DNA from: Oehlia diaphana
Taxonomy: Eukaryota; Glomeromycota; Glomeromycetes; Glomerales; Glomeraceae
DNA length: 28,433 bases
Assembly: GCA_003833135.1 (NCBI GenBank)
Contig: QZLH01000909.1
Span: 2,268 to 30,700, forward strand
Direction of reading: 5' to 3'
Shown: positions 10,430 to 22,699 of the stretch, piece after piece
Layout of the letters: each line of letters starts with the position of its first letter
Numbering within the stretch: the stretch's first letter is position 1
Position numbers and translations under genes: made by a program
Notes under the pieces: model-generated
Database searches by the model: none
Told to the model about the DNA's origin: nothing
Seen by the model: only the letters and a program-made list of their open reading frames with translations

Positions 10430-11221
10430 TTTACAATTTCTTATTTTGCGAAATATTTCATTTACTTTGTAGTTCAATCAATAAAACAAAATAGTTTTTG
10501 TTTACATAACAATTCATAGTAAAAATAATGAAAAAATAAAACTAATTTTGTACAGGTGAATTTTATGATTTCAGTTTTACTTTTTTGCTTTGTATATACA
10601 TGTTTTTTAAAACCCCATCCCTCTTTCTATACGTTAATATCTATTTAATTTTCATCTTTCTTTGATAAAAATTTTCTATTTGATACCAAAATATATTGTG
10701 ACGAATAACATTCAGCAGATAATGTGCCGTTGTGAATATAAAGTAATGATCTTGGAAAATTATCTTTAGTTGGAAAAGTTACAAAAAAAAAGTTTTTTTA
10801 GAAAAGGATGAGATTTAAGCCATTGAATGATTCGCGTCACTACGCGTGATTACAACTTAAACATTTAAGGGCGTTAAGTTGACCGCATTAAGAAACAGGT
10901 AATTAACAGCGATCTGATTAAACAGTTGATATCTACGTCTGGGATATAATTGTATGCATCATGAGACTAGGTAATAGGAAATATTGGAAGACCAAGACGC
11001 AAGATTACGGGTAAAATATATATTGGAGTTAAAAATATTGTAAGTGGTAATTTTTTAATTGGAAATTAATTTAATAAACGTTTATTAATACTATAAATTT
11101 ATACAAAAAACCTGTGTACTGTACAAAAAAAAAAAATTATTCTTACATATAGACTCCGTTTTCCTAAATACAAGAAAACTCAATATTAAATTTGAAAATA
11201 TAAATGTTTGAATCTCAGTAT
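10430..11221. other. Intergenic between relic and kinase gene 2
   Basis: AT-rich, no gene seen. Near 11158-11215 the sequence is an imperfect repeat of the terminal intron and exon of kinase gene 2: TTCCTAAATACAAG at 11161 resembles TCCTACATACAAG at 11261, and AATCTCAGTATTTAA at 11212 resembles GAGTCTCAATATTTAA at 11345. Confidence 0.45.
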
Positions 11222-11370
11222 TTAACTCTCCAGTTCTGCATCCCTAGTCTTAACATGTTTTCCTACATACAAGTACATCAATATTAAATATAAATATTAT
11301 ATTAATATTTCATGCATAAAGTGTAGATATGTGCTTACTGTATTGAGTCTCAATATTTAATTCAATATCT
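11160..11370 (-). repeat. Imperfect tandem duplication over the last intron/exon of kinase gene 2
   Basis: Two units on the minus strand share CTTGTATKTAGGAAAAC and a GAGAYTCAA..TATT stretch: one covers the last proposed exon and its acceptor (around 11220-11370), the other lies just downstream (around 11160-11220). Each carries a possible AG acceptor, so alternative last exons are conceivable. The boundaries are approximate. Confidence 0.4.
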
Positions 11371-13858
11371 CGCTTTCTTGGACGTTTTGTAAAATCATTT
11401 TCGATTTCTTTTTCTATAGTTGGTGAACGACGAGTGCTCATAAAATTATGAAGTGTAGAACTTAAATTCGGGCTAAATAAAAATTATGAAAATAAACTCT
11501 GGTCAGCTTAAAAACTTTCAATAAACGGATACATATAAATTAAATTCATTCAATACCATTGAACATCATTTATATCAAATCTGTATTCCTTTGTAACATA
11601 TTCTGTGTATTATATATTTATAGAAATAAGGTTAATAATATCAATTAAATCTATTAATGCATCTGAAGGATTATACATCAATTGCAACATAATTAATATA
11701 TACCTTGTTTTCCAAATGAATCCGCTGAAGTTGATTTACTAGAAGATGATTTAGAGATTCCGATCACAACAATTGTATTTGAATGAGATGTTTCTGTAGA
11801 ATTAGGATCTGATTTCCTTGATTCAATTAATTTAATTCTTGCTTTTTCAGCTTCATCAAATTCTACAACTTCTTTTTCATTATACCAGAGACTAAAAGTT
11901 TTACGAATTTCTGTTATTGAAGGTCTTTTTACTGGATCAGCATCCCAACATCTTTTCATTAAATTGGCAAAACATTCAGGAGTATCGTCTGTAATTTTAG
12001 GCCGCACTCCATCAATAACTTTAAGAGCGAATTGAACATCATGTTTAAGGTTGGAAAAAGGTTTACAACCCGCTGTAATTTCCCACATAATCATGCTCAT
12101 GCTATATACATCAGATGATGTTGTTGATTTTGAAAAACTATTACTTTTAAGTATTTCTGGTGCGAGATAAGCCATCACTCCATATATTGTATCATTTGAC
12201 GAAATATTATTTACAGATTGTACGGGCTGTGATAATCCTAAATCTCCAATTATCCATTGTCCAGTTTTCCACTTTCGATATGATTTAACTAATAATATAT
12301 TTCCGCTATGAAAATCCCGATGTATAAAGTTTGCATTATGAATCGTTTCGAGTCTGAAACGGAAGAAAATTTAACAATTAGTATCAATTGATATAAATAA
12401 TCAAAAATGATGTAACTATTATTAAGTACCCGCAAGAAATTTGCCATAGAATATCTATCTTCTCTCTCCATGTAATTTTTGCAAAATTTTTTCGTAAAAA
12501 ACTATGCAAATTTCCCCCATCTGCAAAGTTCATTACTAACATATATTCATTTTCAGGATTTTTTGTAATTCCATAACACCTAATTACGCGTTCAAATTCA
12601 TAACATTTATGACATGATTTTACCTAAATTTAACGTTAATAAAAAACCAAAATATAAAATTCAATAAATATAATAGTGATAAAATATTATTACGTATAAT
12701 TACCTCATTTAAAAGATATTTGTTAATATGCTGTGAATTGAAAAATTTTTTGATGACAATTGTTTCATTTTCTATCCTATAACAAGAAGAATATTCTGCT
12801 CCATTTATTCCTCCATCCAACCAAGTTGCCCTATATATAGAACTAAATCCACCTTGTGCTATCTCTATTAAATTTTTAATTCGAGAATATGGTATCCATT
12901 CCATGACAGCTTCTGGTTTAAAATTTTTGTATATTTTTTCTTTAATATACTTATAAATATTTAATGGTGTACTACCATATTTATCTATATCGTTGATATA
13001 ATCTACGATATTAAAATTATCAATTATATTTCTTGTATTATAAAGGAAATCACCTATATCATTATTTCCGATATTTATATTTGTTTTATTCATTATAATT
13101 CGTATGGCTCTTTTGCATTTCTTACAATGTGAATGTTTTGTGTGTCCAAAAATCATGCTTGTCGTTAAACAATATCTACATCCACTATAAATAATAAAAC
13201 AATGCGGACACCATTTTTGGTTTATGTATTCGAATAAAAGTCTTGCTTTACATATTACACACACATGGAATGAATCCCACCATGGTAAATTAAGAATTAA
13301 AATAGTCTCTTGAGTTGAAGTTGATTCTATCAATTCATAAGAAATTTGATAACAGCCTGAACACATTTTAAGCTTTAGGTCATGTAATGACGAAGTTGGA
13401 TAAATTGTCTTTCCACATAATTTGCAATCCAATTCACTTTCAATTATCTTATTTATTTTTTCAAAATCCAAATTACTATCACAATAGGCTAGAGAATTTG
13501 AGGGTATTTGTTTAAAATATGAAATGACTGAACAATGTTCGCACCAATCTTTGATATTTCTTGTATAAAAATCTTCATTTCTCTCCGTTTCATGTTCATT
13601 ACATTGAATAAACTCTTTTGTGCTTATATGTAAATCCAAATATGTACTACAATCATCACTTGTTATTTTGTTAATATAACGTAATAAACATTTTTCACAG
13701 TACTTTTGTTCGAATAAAAGAGTTTCGGAATATAATTCACCGCAACGAAAACAATAATCTTCACTTTGATCAATAGGAATAAATTCAATCTTAATTGGAC
13801 TGGATTTTAATTTTAATGTTGAATTTGTTGAATTTTCGTCATTTCTTTTGGGTTCCAT
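11222..13858 (-). CDS. Kinase-family gene 2: five-site Cys array plus complete TKL-like kinase
   Basis: Six minus-strand exons: 12704-13858, 12430-12623, 11704-12353, 11557-11602, 11339-11472 and 11222-11262; introns are 76-101 bp, phases agree, product 739 residues. The cysteine sites are C36/C39/C54/C57, C86/H89/C106/C109, C145/C148/C166/C169, C200/C203/C217/C220 and C227/C230/C245/C248. The kinase begins near residue 321: loop AQGGFSSIYRATW (third glycine replaced by S339), VIK lysine K370, E385, HRD at 461-463 (FIHRDFHSGNILL), N468, DLG with D487, and APE at 514-516. DVYSMSMIMWE, CKPF and CWDADPVKRPS are C-lobe landmarks. It is thus probably active, most like the TKL-type serine/threonine kinases expanded in Rhizophagus. 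The tail is Ser-rich then basic (KRPRKRDIE). If the last intron is not spliced, exon five ends at 11310 instead. It is the reference copy for genes 1 and 3. Confidence 0.85.
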
Positions 13859-15204
13859 TTTAGTATTTGTTAATAGGGAAAAAAAATAATTTAAAAGTGG
13901 TTTTGGCGAATATAAACCAGTTCGTTACACTAAATTCTTTAGTCATGTGAGCATTTCAGCATACATAATTATATATAAGCACGAGTTCGTGAAATGTACG
14001 ATAGGAGCTATTTTTTATTTATTAGACGAGAGAGGAAGAATCGGTATTGGGAAACAGAGTCAATTTTAATTAAAAGAAACCAAAACTCTAAACGCACTTA
14101 ACTTTATAGTTAAATTATTGAGCTTTTTTGGGGCCAAAAAGTAAGTTGGCTGAACAGGTGGTTGTGAAAATATTGATGAATCAGTAACTTCTATTCAGTA
14201 TATATCGATCCTATTTTCAATATTTCAATATTTCACACAACAGAAACTTACGAATACTTCTATTATACTAATTTATAAATTATTAATTTTATAATTTTAG
14301 TATTCTTATTTTCGGAAATTCCGCAAGTTGTATTACGAATGCTTCATTTATGTTGTTATCAGTCGTGATATGAATTCTAAGTACAATAAGATATTACGGA
14401 TACTTATTTCAATGAGCAGGTATAAAATTATTTTATTGTGAGTTTAACTTAAAATAGAAGAGTAGATAAGCGACGCGTTTTACGCACACTACTTGAAAAT
14501 TATTTACAATTATCCTGTAACATTCTATCAGATGAACTGGTATTTTTGATTACAATATAATCGATGCACCGTATTAGTCATATTAATACGAGATCAAGGT
14601 CAGTTTCTTCGACAGGACGAACTGGACGACGTATGTTAATGTACGACACTTTTCAGCATCCAATTCTACACTTAATACCATCAATGATTTTGGTTAATTT
14701 CTAATATATTAGACTTATTTTGTCTTTTTTTCTTAATTAATGTACCTTGCCATCTTTCAAGATAATACCTTTAGTTACAGTCCAAGTAAGCACAAGTTTT
14801 TTTTAGTGCACTCGACTATATATTGTACACAACTGATATCAAAATACTTACGTCTTTATATTGATGGAAACGATCAACATTATTGCTTTATTTTTCTTCC
14901 CGGGATTTGATACTGCTCCTAGTAGTAAGAAATTCAGCAGAACGAATTATGAGTAATTATAAGATAGTAACTTGGTTCGATGAATCCTTAATCCAAAACT
15001 CGAGACATAGCAATCTTAGAAGTTAAGTCAAGAATTCACGAATTAGAATTTGATAAATTTAGATTCACGATTCAATGAACAAGGAAGCTAATACAGGTAA
15101 ACAGTAGTACAGTAGTACATCATTTATTTATATTTTACTGAAAATGTATTTTATTGAAATGCAACAAGGCTATCTGGGTGTTCGTATTATAAACATTATA
15201 TTAT
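13859..15204. other. Intergenic; upstream region of kinase gene 2
   Basis: No gene supported. TCATGTGA at 13943-13950 is about 90 bases upstream of the kinase gene 2 start and resembles the TCACGTGA words before genes 1 and 3. A 39-codon open stretch near 14580-14700 (TRSRSVSSTGRTGRRM) is coding-like but without neighbours to support it. Confidence 0.4.
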
Positions 15205-15514
15205 TTGAAACTCATAACTCGAATTAATCCACTTCCTTTACTGATTTTATGTCATTATACGATACTGAAGAGTATATATCAAAAATGTGTGTATTCCAAA
15301 GTAAATCTAGTTATAGAACAAGAAGGTTATCAACAATCAGTGCTCTTCGACTTTGTCCCGACGATCGTTAATTTAAGCAATGAAAACTGCAGTATTACTA
15401 CAAGGTCATTTAAATAACGAGGCATTTAGGAAAAGATGCAAACAACTTAAATTCGGCTTTACGAGATTTATAAAACAATGGAACAAATGTGGAAGTACAA
15501 ATTTCGTAAAATGA
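15205..15514 (+). pseudogene. Short gene relic in two frames
   Basis: One frame is open over about 15205-15417 (no ATG at its start), and a second from an ATG at 15380 to a stop at 15514 encodes 44 residues containing FRKRCKQLKFGFTRFIKQW. The second looks like real protein by composition. No family recognised. Overlap in two frames suggests a frameshifted remnant and not an active gene. Confidence 0.3.
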
Positions 15515-15688
15515 AGATTTAAAATTAATTTTTCTGCGTTGATCTTTTAAATTGGAATCTTGGTATTATTTTTATTTTTATTTTAGAATATACCGTTATC
15601 TTGTCAATATTGTTAATAAGTACTTTTTTTTGACAAATAACAAAACCATTTACGTATACAGTGAGAATACGATAGGCGCCTTATCGTC

Positions 15689-15922
15689 ATGACGGTCTTT
15701 TTTACCTATAAGTTAACTAGCAATCCATCCTATTGTGACATGGTAAGCTTGATATAAAGGCATGTGTTTTTTAAGTATCTATAACTTTTATTTTTTTATA
15801 TATTTTACTAACCAATGTCATTATAGGCATTGAGGGGATATTCATTCCGAGGCCAATTTATAATAACTACTGGCAACAAACGATACGAATCCCGAAATTT
15901 TAACCATACTAAAACAAAATAA
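15689..15922 (+). CDS. Possible two-exon small ORF or gene fragment
   Basis: Exons 15689-15742 and 15827-15922 are joined by an 84-bp intron with a GTAAGC donor and a TTATAG acceptor, giving 49 residues (MTVFFTYKLTSNPSY..., then ALRGYSFRGQF, NKRYESRNF). The splice signals are strong and the frame stays open on both sides, with an upstream stop just before EYDRRLIV. I do not recognise the family. It could be the 3' part of a decayed gene, since no longer 5' exon is evident. Confidence 0.35.
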
Positions 15923-16087
15923 AGTGAATCTCCACATGATACATCTTATATTCATAATTTTGATAAACCCATTTAAATAGTGCCGAAATCCACAATATTT
16001 CGCAATCAACTATTTTCTGTGGTTGAATCCATGGACACGTCGTACAATTGCTCGAATTCAATCCTATTACATCGTTAAGAACAAATC

Positions 16088-16198
16088 TAAAAATCCAAAG
16101 AGGAAATTCAGCAAGTTCTGAGAGATGCACAGAAATCTTATGAGAATGAAATATCTTTAGAAGAAATTATTGAAGAAATTATGGTTGATGAAATCTGA
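16088..16198 (+). pseudogene. Short acidic helical gene fragment
   Basis: An open stretch contains SKEEIQQVLRDAQKSYENE and then an IEEIMVDE run before a TGA at 16196-16198. It has no start codon and is preceded by a stop. Composition suggests a charged helix or coiled coil from a former exon. Family unknown. Confidence 0.3.
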
Positions 16199-16860
16199 CG
16201 AATGAAGGAGTCGTTGATAATAAACCATCGGAACTTGAGGAACATTTAATTCGCCAATTCATATTGTTTGTGAAATAATACTACACCTACTGTAGAATGT
16301 GATGGAAATTATAGCTCAGTCGATTTTGCTAATTGATCAGTGGAACTAGGGAAACCGTTGATGAGTTCGGAACGGAAGTTTTCAATTAATATATTATCTA
16401 CACGTGACAAATTTTGAATCATCACGTGACTGATTTTTCCTGTCATCTTTGTAATTAGTCCGAACGAAGCGAAAGAAGTTTTTTAAAATTGTTTCTTCAA
16501 TAATATTCAATTTTTTAGTAATGAGATGTTAATGTATATGCTTTATATTATTAAAAAAAAAAATAAAATAAAATAGTATATAGCAACTTAAAAAAATAAA
16601 TACTAACTCTAACTATTATCTGAAGCAGTTTTTTTTAACAAAAAAATAGGCTTATATCCGTAATGTAAATTGATAATTTAATCAATCAATATCTGCAATA
16701 ATTTTATTTGGAACTCTGAATGTAAAATAATCTAATTAAGAAAGGATCGAATTCTGCAGCTGCTGATCGGAAATTTTTAATACAAAAATTCCTTAAATAT
16801 TGTCGTGGACATTTTTTTAAAAAATATGTTGCATATACATATCATTTACGTTATAACAAC
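16199..16860. other. Upstream region of kinase gene 3
   Basis: No gene seen. TCACGTGA occurs at 16422-16429 and a CACGTGA at 16401-16407, about 430-460 bases before the start at 16861. The rest is AT-rich with poly-A around 16554. Confidence 0.4.
16421..16429. promoter_or_regulatory. ATCACGTGA palindromic E-box word
   Basis: Same nine-base word as at 8158. A second CACGTG core lies 20 bases away at 16401. Regulatory role is inferred from position upstream of kinase gene 3. Confidence 0.3.
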
Positions 16861-19311
16861 ATGAAGGATATAAATAATGATTCATTAAATCCATTAAATC
16901 CAACCCCAAAATTAAAGTCTAGCCCAATATCAATTGACTTTATATCTTTTAGCCAAAACGATATTAATTGTATTAAATGTGGAAATAAATACTCCGAGAC
17001 TCTTTTATTTGAACAGAAATATTGTAAAAGATGTCTTTTACTTTATATTAATAAAACGACAACCGATAATTGCATATATTTAAATCTACACATAAGTACT
17101 ATAAATTCTCAATGTAATGAACACAAAACAAGGAGTTTCTTTACTCAAGAATGGTGTGACAACTGCTCGATAATTTCATTCTTTAAACAAATACCAACAA
17201 ATTCTTATGCAATATATGATGATGATATTAGTTTTGAAGAACAAAATATAATAATTGAAAATGAAAAAAATTGTAAATTTTGTGAAAAAATAATTTACGA
17301 AACTTCTTACGAAAAACTTAAAATATGTTCAGATTGTTATCCAATTTCATATGACTTTATGGTTTCTTCGACAACAAAAGAAACTATTCCAATCTTTTAT
17401 TTACCATGGTGGGATACATTTTACGTATGTATAATATGTAAAGCAGAACTTATATGTGATAATAATCAAAAATGGTGTCCGCATTGTTTCATAATTTACA
17501 GCGGATGTAGATATTGTTTGACAACAAATATTATTTTTGGATATACAGAACAATCTCATTGTATAAGTTGTAAAAGAGTAATGTCAATCACTTTAAATAA
17601 TACAACTATAAGTATTGGAGATGATGAAATAAATGATTTTATTTATAATAAAAGGAATATAATTAATAATTGTGATATAAATGTGGATTATATGAAAGAC
17701 ATAGTTAAATATGGGGATAATCCATTAAATGTTTATGACTTTCTTAAAGAAAAGATATACTTCAATTTTAATCCAGAAGCTATAATGGAATGGATACCAT
17801 ATTCCCGAATTAAAATATTAAGCCAAATTGCAGAAGAAGGTTTCAATATTATTTATAAAGGGATTTGGATGGATGGTGGATTACATGGTGCAAAATATTC
17901 TAATTGTAATAGAAAAAAGCGCGAAATTATTACCGTAAAAAAATTTATCAATTCAAAAGATATCAACAAACTTCTACTTCATGAGGTAATTAAATATATT
18001 TTTTATTCTTTATTATTGTTTTTTAAAAAAAAATCCATTATTATTATTCTCAAAATAATAAGATTATTTAATATTAGTTAAGATTATATTACCAATGTTA
18101 TAATAAATCTTGCTATATTCGCCGGTATTATGGCGTTACAAAAAATGATGAAACAAATGAATATATGTTGGTTATGAAGCATACAGATGGAGAAAATCTG
18201 CACGATTATTTACGAAAAAATTTTAAAAATATAACGTGGAAAGAGAAATTAGAAATTTTGTTACAAATTTCAAATGGGTATTTATTTTTCTTTTTTTAAA
18301 CATCATTTGCAATTACCAATAAATCTTATTAATTATTAATTATTATTTTTGTTTAGGCTTAAAACTATTCATGATGCAAATTTAGTACATCAAAATTTTC
18401 ATAGTAAGAATATATTATTAGATAAATCATATAAGTCATATAAAAAATGGCAATTTGGGCAATGGTTAATTGGATTATCGCAACCTGTAGACAACATATT
18501 ATCAAATAAGGTATCATATGATATTGCACCAGAAATATTTACAGGGACTGCATTTTCTAAAAATTCTGACGTTTATTCTATGGGTATGGTTATGTGGGAA
18601 CTTACATCAGGTTGTAAGCCTTTTGCTAATATTGAACACAATACCTCTCTTATTGACGATATTATTAATGGAACAAGGCCTGAAATTACAGATGACACTC
18701 CTGATTGCTTTGATAATTTAATAAAAAGTTGTTGGCATTATAATCCAACAGAAAGACCTTCTATAAGTGAAATATGTAAAACTATTGATGATTGGTTAAT
18801 CATGGAAAAAAATGTTGAACTATTTAGTCTGGCTGAAGAAAAAAGACTCGAGTCATTACAATTAGAAAAACTTAATACAGAATCTACTAATAAATGTTAT
18901 TCAAAAGTAGATTGCAATAAATCATTAAAATCTTTGATTTCTGGGTCTTTGTCGTTTTCGATGAATTTATTTAATATGAAACTAGGTGCGTATTATTACC
19001 CTTTTGGCTTTTCATCATTGAAGATTTTGTGCGTGTATTTTTACTAATACATATACAATATTTATAATATTTAGAACATAGCTTAAGAGAACTTGAAAAA
19101 AATGATATTCAAAGGTATTACAGAAAAAAATATATGTTTTTTGATCTATTGTTTAGTACCATTCACTAAAGCGTACTATTATAATCCGAATTTCTATATT
19201 AAATTTTTTTTTTTTAGTTCATCTTCAGAAAATGTAACAAATACACTTATTTTATCTAAAAATCCTTCTAGAAAGCATAGTATTGAAGATGAAATTCAAA
19301 ATAACGGTTAG
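16861..19311 (+). CDS. Kinase-family gene 3: five-site Cys array plus probable pseudokinase
   Basis: Exons 16861-17985, 18078-18277, 18357-18985, 19075-19114 and 19218-19311 are in phase and give 695 residues. The cysteine array is intact: C37/C40/C55/C58, C85/H88/C99/C102, C138/C141/C156/C159, C190/C193/C206/C209 and C216/C219/C234/C237. The kinase part starts near residue 311, but key residues are gone: the glycine loop reads AEEGFNIIYKG (two glycines replaced, E326 and N329), HRD is HQN (N455 for the catalytic Asp), and where gene 2 has IIGDLGLSQP this has LIGLSQP, so the DFG-type Asp is deleted. K360 and E375, the asparagine N460, APE, DVYSMGMVMWE and CWHYNPTERPS remain. All introns and the frame are kept, so a protein is expected, but phosphotransfer is unlikely. 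It could be a scaffold or regulator of related kinases (inference). The tail is Ser/Asn-rich. Confidence 0.85.
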
Positions 19312-20475
19312 TAAACTTACTTTTTACATTAAAGAAGTTTTTATGTATTTAATTTTGTTAAAATATGTTTGTTTTTGATTTAAAATAGAAAAACGTATTA
19401 AAATTTAGTATCTTATTAACGTTACAAGAGAAGCAAGATATTATTAGGTGAAAAGTTAGAAAGTTGTCACATCTCATCGCTTTTTATTTCATTTTCCCAA
19501 TATTCTGAGTTTTAGATATGGGGAATTTAAACGGTAGTAGGATATTTAGTATTAAGTAGAAATATATAAAGGGGTTGATGAACTAATATATTATCAGAAT
19601 GCTATTTATTAAACTCCAAATATAGCATCAAAAATATTAATATCAATTAGAGGGGATTACGAAAAACAATGCAAATAGCCCAATAATTATTCTTTTTACC
19701 AAAATTTCACGCGATTAGTAAAGCAATAGTTATTTTTCTCTAGTTTCAATTAGAAGTTGAAGTATTAGTGCTTCTCAGAATAAAAAAAAATTGAAAATAA
19801 TGATTAAAAAAATCTGTAAAATTTAATGTCAAAAATTATAGTCATGAATGGTTCACGCTTTATTTTCTATATAATAAAAACGTTGTGAAAGCAATAATAA
19901 ATACAAAAATTAGAATTTTTGTTGCGTCAAAAACTCGCATCAACTTTGGAGACTTATAGCATAATGTCGACGGTATCTAAAAATGAATAAATAATATAAA
20001 TAATGCTGAACTGCCTTGATCAAGGTATCGTACTGCATAGCCTCAAACGCATATATAAAGAATCTTATCTATTAAATTATTTCTTTTAATTGAGAATCTT
20101 ATTTAAATTTAATCAGTAAGCTTCTACAGTTAACGAATTTTGATATATTTATATACAACAGGTCTTTAACAGGGAACCCTTTAACATACAATCTCGTTAC
20201 GCCAAATTTTTATTGACTATATAAAACGGCACACGGCTTTTTATTGTGATTTTTTTTTCAGCATGAAGAAAACCTTTATTTTATCTAGTTTTTTTATGCC
20301 ATACAAATTTTTAAATTTCCTACAATATTTGATGAATAAACAATTCCCAACTATTATTAATAGTTCTTGTAAAGTTTCATTCAAATAAAGTGATTATATC
20401 AACTCTAGATCGATGTACATGACCATATCAAAAAATATAGCCAAGATCAAACATACTATTAAACATATAAATTGA
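19312..20475. other. Intergenic, AT-rich
   Basis: No gene or RNA recognised on either strand. Several homopolymer runs; otherwise nothing distinctive. Confidence 0.4.
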
Positions 20476-20664
20476 CTTTTATATCCAGATCAATGGGAAA
20501 TTAAAATTAAAATCGCAGACACTTTAAATGGTGAGTTGATTTTAGTATTAGAATGTAATGAATCAAATGAACCCTGTAATCAATTTAATGAGAGATCACA
20601 TATACAATCATATCGAATTAGCGCAAAATTTAGATGTAGACTAGACTTTGCGACTAATATATGA
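20476..20664 (+). pseudogene. Open fragment, unrecognised protein
   Basis: A 62-codon stretch open to a TGA, with no in-frame start, contains DQWEIKIKIADTLNGELILV, then ECNESNEPCNQF. Alternating charged and hydrophobic residues look protein-like. It may be part of a decayed gene or transposon. Family unknown. Confidence 0.35.
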
Positions 20665-22699
20665 TATATAGGAAATTACTTGAAGCTAGCGATTATTTGT
20701 CGAGTATAATTCGATTAAAATCGAATATTAATTAAAATATTAATTAATCTATTTACGTAGTTTTGCATTGTTAATTTTAAGAAATATTTTCCGTAAATTT
20801 TATCGAAGTTGCTAAGGTTGCCATATTATTACACTATCGATTTTATTATCCAATATCCAATTAGTCTTTTTCGAGTATTCAGTCGATTTATGAAGTCTTT
20901 AGTCGAGTCAATTGACTTGGTCGATCAAGAACGAGGTTTTTTTTTGTTGGTAACTTAATTTGTTTAACGTCTTAATTTTCTGAAAAGTTTGAATTTTCAT
21001 TAAACGAACTAATGAAATAATAAAAATAAAATTGTTAAACTTTGTAAAAAGTACAGATTGAACATGTTATCGATGGATTTTATACCTTTTTAAACTTTTT
21101 TTATACCGGTAGAGTGATTTACAAAAAAAATCCATCGGTGTATACAATCTCTATCTACAAACGTATGTACACTATGTTTTCGTCTAGTGTTGTGGCACTG
21201 TTACATCCACAAATTAAAATTTGTTGCCTAATTATTAATTAATTCTCCTATCTTTTTGAATTTTTTATATTATTTTTTTTTTTTATAAAATATCTATCTA
21301 GACTAAAAAAGAAAATAACGTTTATTTGTCGTGAATCAAAATCTTTGAATTCCCTTCATCCGAAACTTCTTAAAACCTTTAACTGATCTCCGAAATTGTC
21401 TTGAGCTTTATGAGTACTTTCCGTTCCTTCTTTCTTCGCATCTTGTTTGTCAATATCTTCTCCTTTGGTTTTTACGTGACATCTTGTCAGGAGAAGATTT
21501 TTTTAAAAGTTTTATTATCCGGATTCCGGATATTCTTTAACCGGATATTTATCCGTAACTATCAGAATATCCGAAACAAAAAAGAAATTATCCTGTTTCA
21601 TCCGATTAAATTCGGTTACGGATCGAAGAAAAGCCTGCCTTTGAGTCTTCCGTTTTATCTTTAGACCATCTTTTCCAAAAAATTCATCTGGAGATTTAGC
21701 CTATAATCCACCATATATGTCCTCTTGTATACTTTTTCGCCATTCCTAGTATTATTTTAATGATCGAATTTTAATCGACTCTAATAATATAATATAATCC
21801 CAAAATTTATAATTGTTCAAAGTTTGCTGACTCAATAAACCAAAAAATACGAATTATTTGCACCATAGTAATAAAAAAAAATAAGGCTCTTCTTGTAATA
21901 AAATTGACTAAATTTTTCAGCATTTCTGGAGGATTATACGAACGTTTAGATATGTAACTGTTTTTATAGCCGTACTCTCGATCGCCATTTTGTCTTGCAA
22001 AAAACTGTGTAAAATCACAGAATACATAAATTTTATGATCGTTTAAAAAAATATTTATTTTTGTGTACTTGCTATTTTTTTGATTGTATCTGTAAAGGGC
22101 GAGTTATCTTTTTTTTTTAATGAATTGTTGTAATTTAAGTAAATAGATTGTTTTATTGATAACTCAATTACATTATTTTAAACAACTAATACGGTATATC
22201 TAAATTATCGTGTAAATTTTCTAATTCGATGCAAGCAAAATTATGAAAACACATTACAGTATTCGGCTCTCTAATATATAGAGAACTTGCAGGAACATAA
22301 GGGTAGGATATACCAAAAGATTTTAATAAAGTTGAGTAAAATTCGGCTTAGAATGTTTCATTTTTTCGAATAAAATTTTATGGGATAAAAAGCACACTAT
22401 GCGAAAAATGTACAAAAAAATAAAATATATTGAAGAAAAAACACGTTGTCTACAAAAAGCTGCCAAATGAACAAATAAATATATTTAAGTTAATTTAGAT
22501 TAATGTCAAGTTGAAGTCGGACCAAACTTACTGTAAGTATATTTAAATTATTGAAACTGATTAAAAATTTTTGTTTCCGATTAAAATCGTTGGATAATCA
22601 ATTTTTACATAAATCACGCATAGTTATGATCGAACCCAAAAAATAAATTAGTTGATCTATTTCTTAGTCTAGTCGATCGTGCTATGATGATCCTTTTTG
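20665..22699. other. Repeat-like AT-rich region
   Basis: No gene accepted. TCGA-rich words recur near 20700-20935 (TCGATTAAAATCGAAT, AGTCGAGTCAATTGACTTGG), near 21764 and near 22580-22680 (CCGATTAAAATCG, TAGTCTAGTCGATCG), suggesting decayed repeat sequence. Between them lies a segment (21515-21635) with repeated CCGGATAT words, described separately. Confidence 0.35.
21515..21635. repeat. CCGGATA/TATCCGG word cluster
   Basis: TCCGGATTCCGGATAT, AACCGGATATTTATCCG and GAATATCCG follow each other within about 60 bases, with further TCCGATTAAATTCGG and TACGGATCG words nearby. Forward and inverted copies are mixed, so several hairpins can form. An 87-codon open frame crosses it, but its composition (Phe/Ile/Leu-rich) is not convincing as a gene. 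Confidence 0.4.

Noticed and set aside
15909..16130. 73-codon minus-strand frame
   Set aside because: No start context, no recognisable motif, and the opposite strand gives a better coding-like reading (16088-16198).
18518..18721. 67-codon plus-strand frame inside kinase gene 3
   Set aside because: Out-of-frame shadow of the kinase C-lobe.
21401..21664. 87-codon plus-strand frame
   Set aside because: Phe/Ile/Leu-rich translation of repetitive CCGGATA DNA; no exon signals or motif.
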